Origin: Lelliottia nimipressuralis
Lineage (GTDB): Bacteria; Pseudomonadota; Gammaproteobacteria; Enterobacterales; Enterobacteriaceae
Reading direction: 5' to 3'
DNA: 64,000 bases
NCBI RefSeq assembly: GCF_004115925.1
Contig: NZ_SDDX01000007.1
Span: forward strand, 1-64,000
Shown here: positions 63,784 through 64,000 of the stretch, piece by piece
Layout of the letters: the number at the start of each line of letters is the position of its first letter
How positions within the stretch are numbered: position 1 is the stretch's first letter
The notes under the pieces: generated by a model
What the model was told of the DNA's origin: nothing
Seen by the model: the letters and a program-made list of their open reading frames with translations, nothing else
Databases searched by the model: none
Made by a program: the position numbers and the translations under genes

Positions 63784-64000
63784 TTACCACATCAAATCAT
63801 CAGGCACTTTGAAATCGGCGTATGGATCGTCCTCGTCCTGCTCTTCCTGACTCAGGGCGCTGTTCAGGACGATACTGTCTGCATCACGCTGGGCGATTTT
63901 ATCCGCGACGCTTGCCGGAATAATCGCGTACTGACTCTCACTTGCCCCATCCACCACCAGGCGCGCGATGGCGAGACGGCCACTAATCAGCTGCGTCTGC
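63784..64000 (-). CDS. C-terminal part of an unidentified protein, cut by the window edge
   Basis: The final 71 codons of a minus-strand gene that enters from the right. The reading ends with an acidic tail (EEQDEDDPYADFKVPDDLMW) after an Ala/Ile-rich stretch. I do not recognise the family. It is convergent with the RluA-family gene with 12 bp between stops. Confidence 0.6.
   Translation of the reverse strand, partial: QTQLISGRLAIARLVVDGASESQYAIIPASVADKIAQRDADSIVLNSALSQEEQDEDDPYADFKVPDDLMW

Overview
The window is a chromosomal segment of an Enterobacteriaceae member, most likely Enterobacter or a close relative. The left 16 kb keeps the E. coli order dsbB-nhaB-fadR-ycgB-dadA-dadX-cvrA-ldcA-emtA-ycgR-ymgE-treA with protein lengths that match E. 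coli almost residue for residue, and base composition is GC-rich (by eye) except around 55-58 kb. A TonB-dependent siderophore receptor with a Fur-like box sits between ymgE and treA. I see no rRNA, tRNA, CRISPR array, integrase or insertion sequence.

Right of treA the E. coli order ends and an accessory region begins. It opens with a RafY/ScrY-like sugar porin divergent from treA, an AraC regulator divergent from a NepI-like efflux pump, and a minus-strand set of an ACS-type MFS transporter, a GlxA-type regulator and a variant GAPDH (20.3-23.9 kb).

The centrepiece (24.1-38.0 kb) is a complete indole-3-acetic acid (auxin) catabolic block. A MarR repressor (iacR) is followed by 16 same-strand, tightly spaced genes: iacH-A-B-I-C-D-E-F-G, an MHS-type transporter, both beta-ketoadipate CoA-transferase subunits, enol-lactone hydrolase, catB, catC and catA. 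Together they should take auxin to catechol and, by ortho cleavage, to beta-ketoadipyl-CoA. The final thiolase and a LysR-type cat regulator are not in the window. A promoter overlapped by a 17-bp palindrome lies in front of iacH. A desaturase and a PhnD-like protein of unknown role follow on the same strand behind a hairpin.

39.9-47.8 kb holds azlCD, a YdeP-like molybdoenzyme, an alpha/beta hydrolase, a cupin, a PanE-like reductase, a DUF2938 protein with a MerR regulator, an ASCH protein and an acetyltransferase. 48.2-57.3 kb is a chaperone-usher fimbrial locus with a LuxR-type regulator gene inside the operon, two chaperones, two winged-helix ToxR/CadC-like regulators, and a frameshifted FidL-like gene in AT-rich DNA.

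The right end carries a YgiW-like OB-fold protein, phenolic acid decarboxylase with a divergent LysR regulator, a pair of DUF606 transporters with a LysR regulator, a LysE exporter, a DUF1304 protein, an RluA-family pseudouridine synthase and a truncated gene at the edge. Auxin catabolism, phenolic acid decarboxylation, trehalase, siderophore uptake and fimbriae together suggest a plant- or rhizosphere-associated life.
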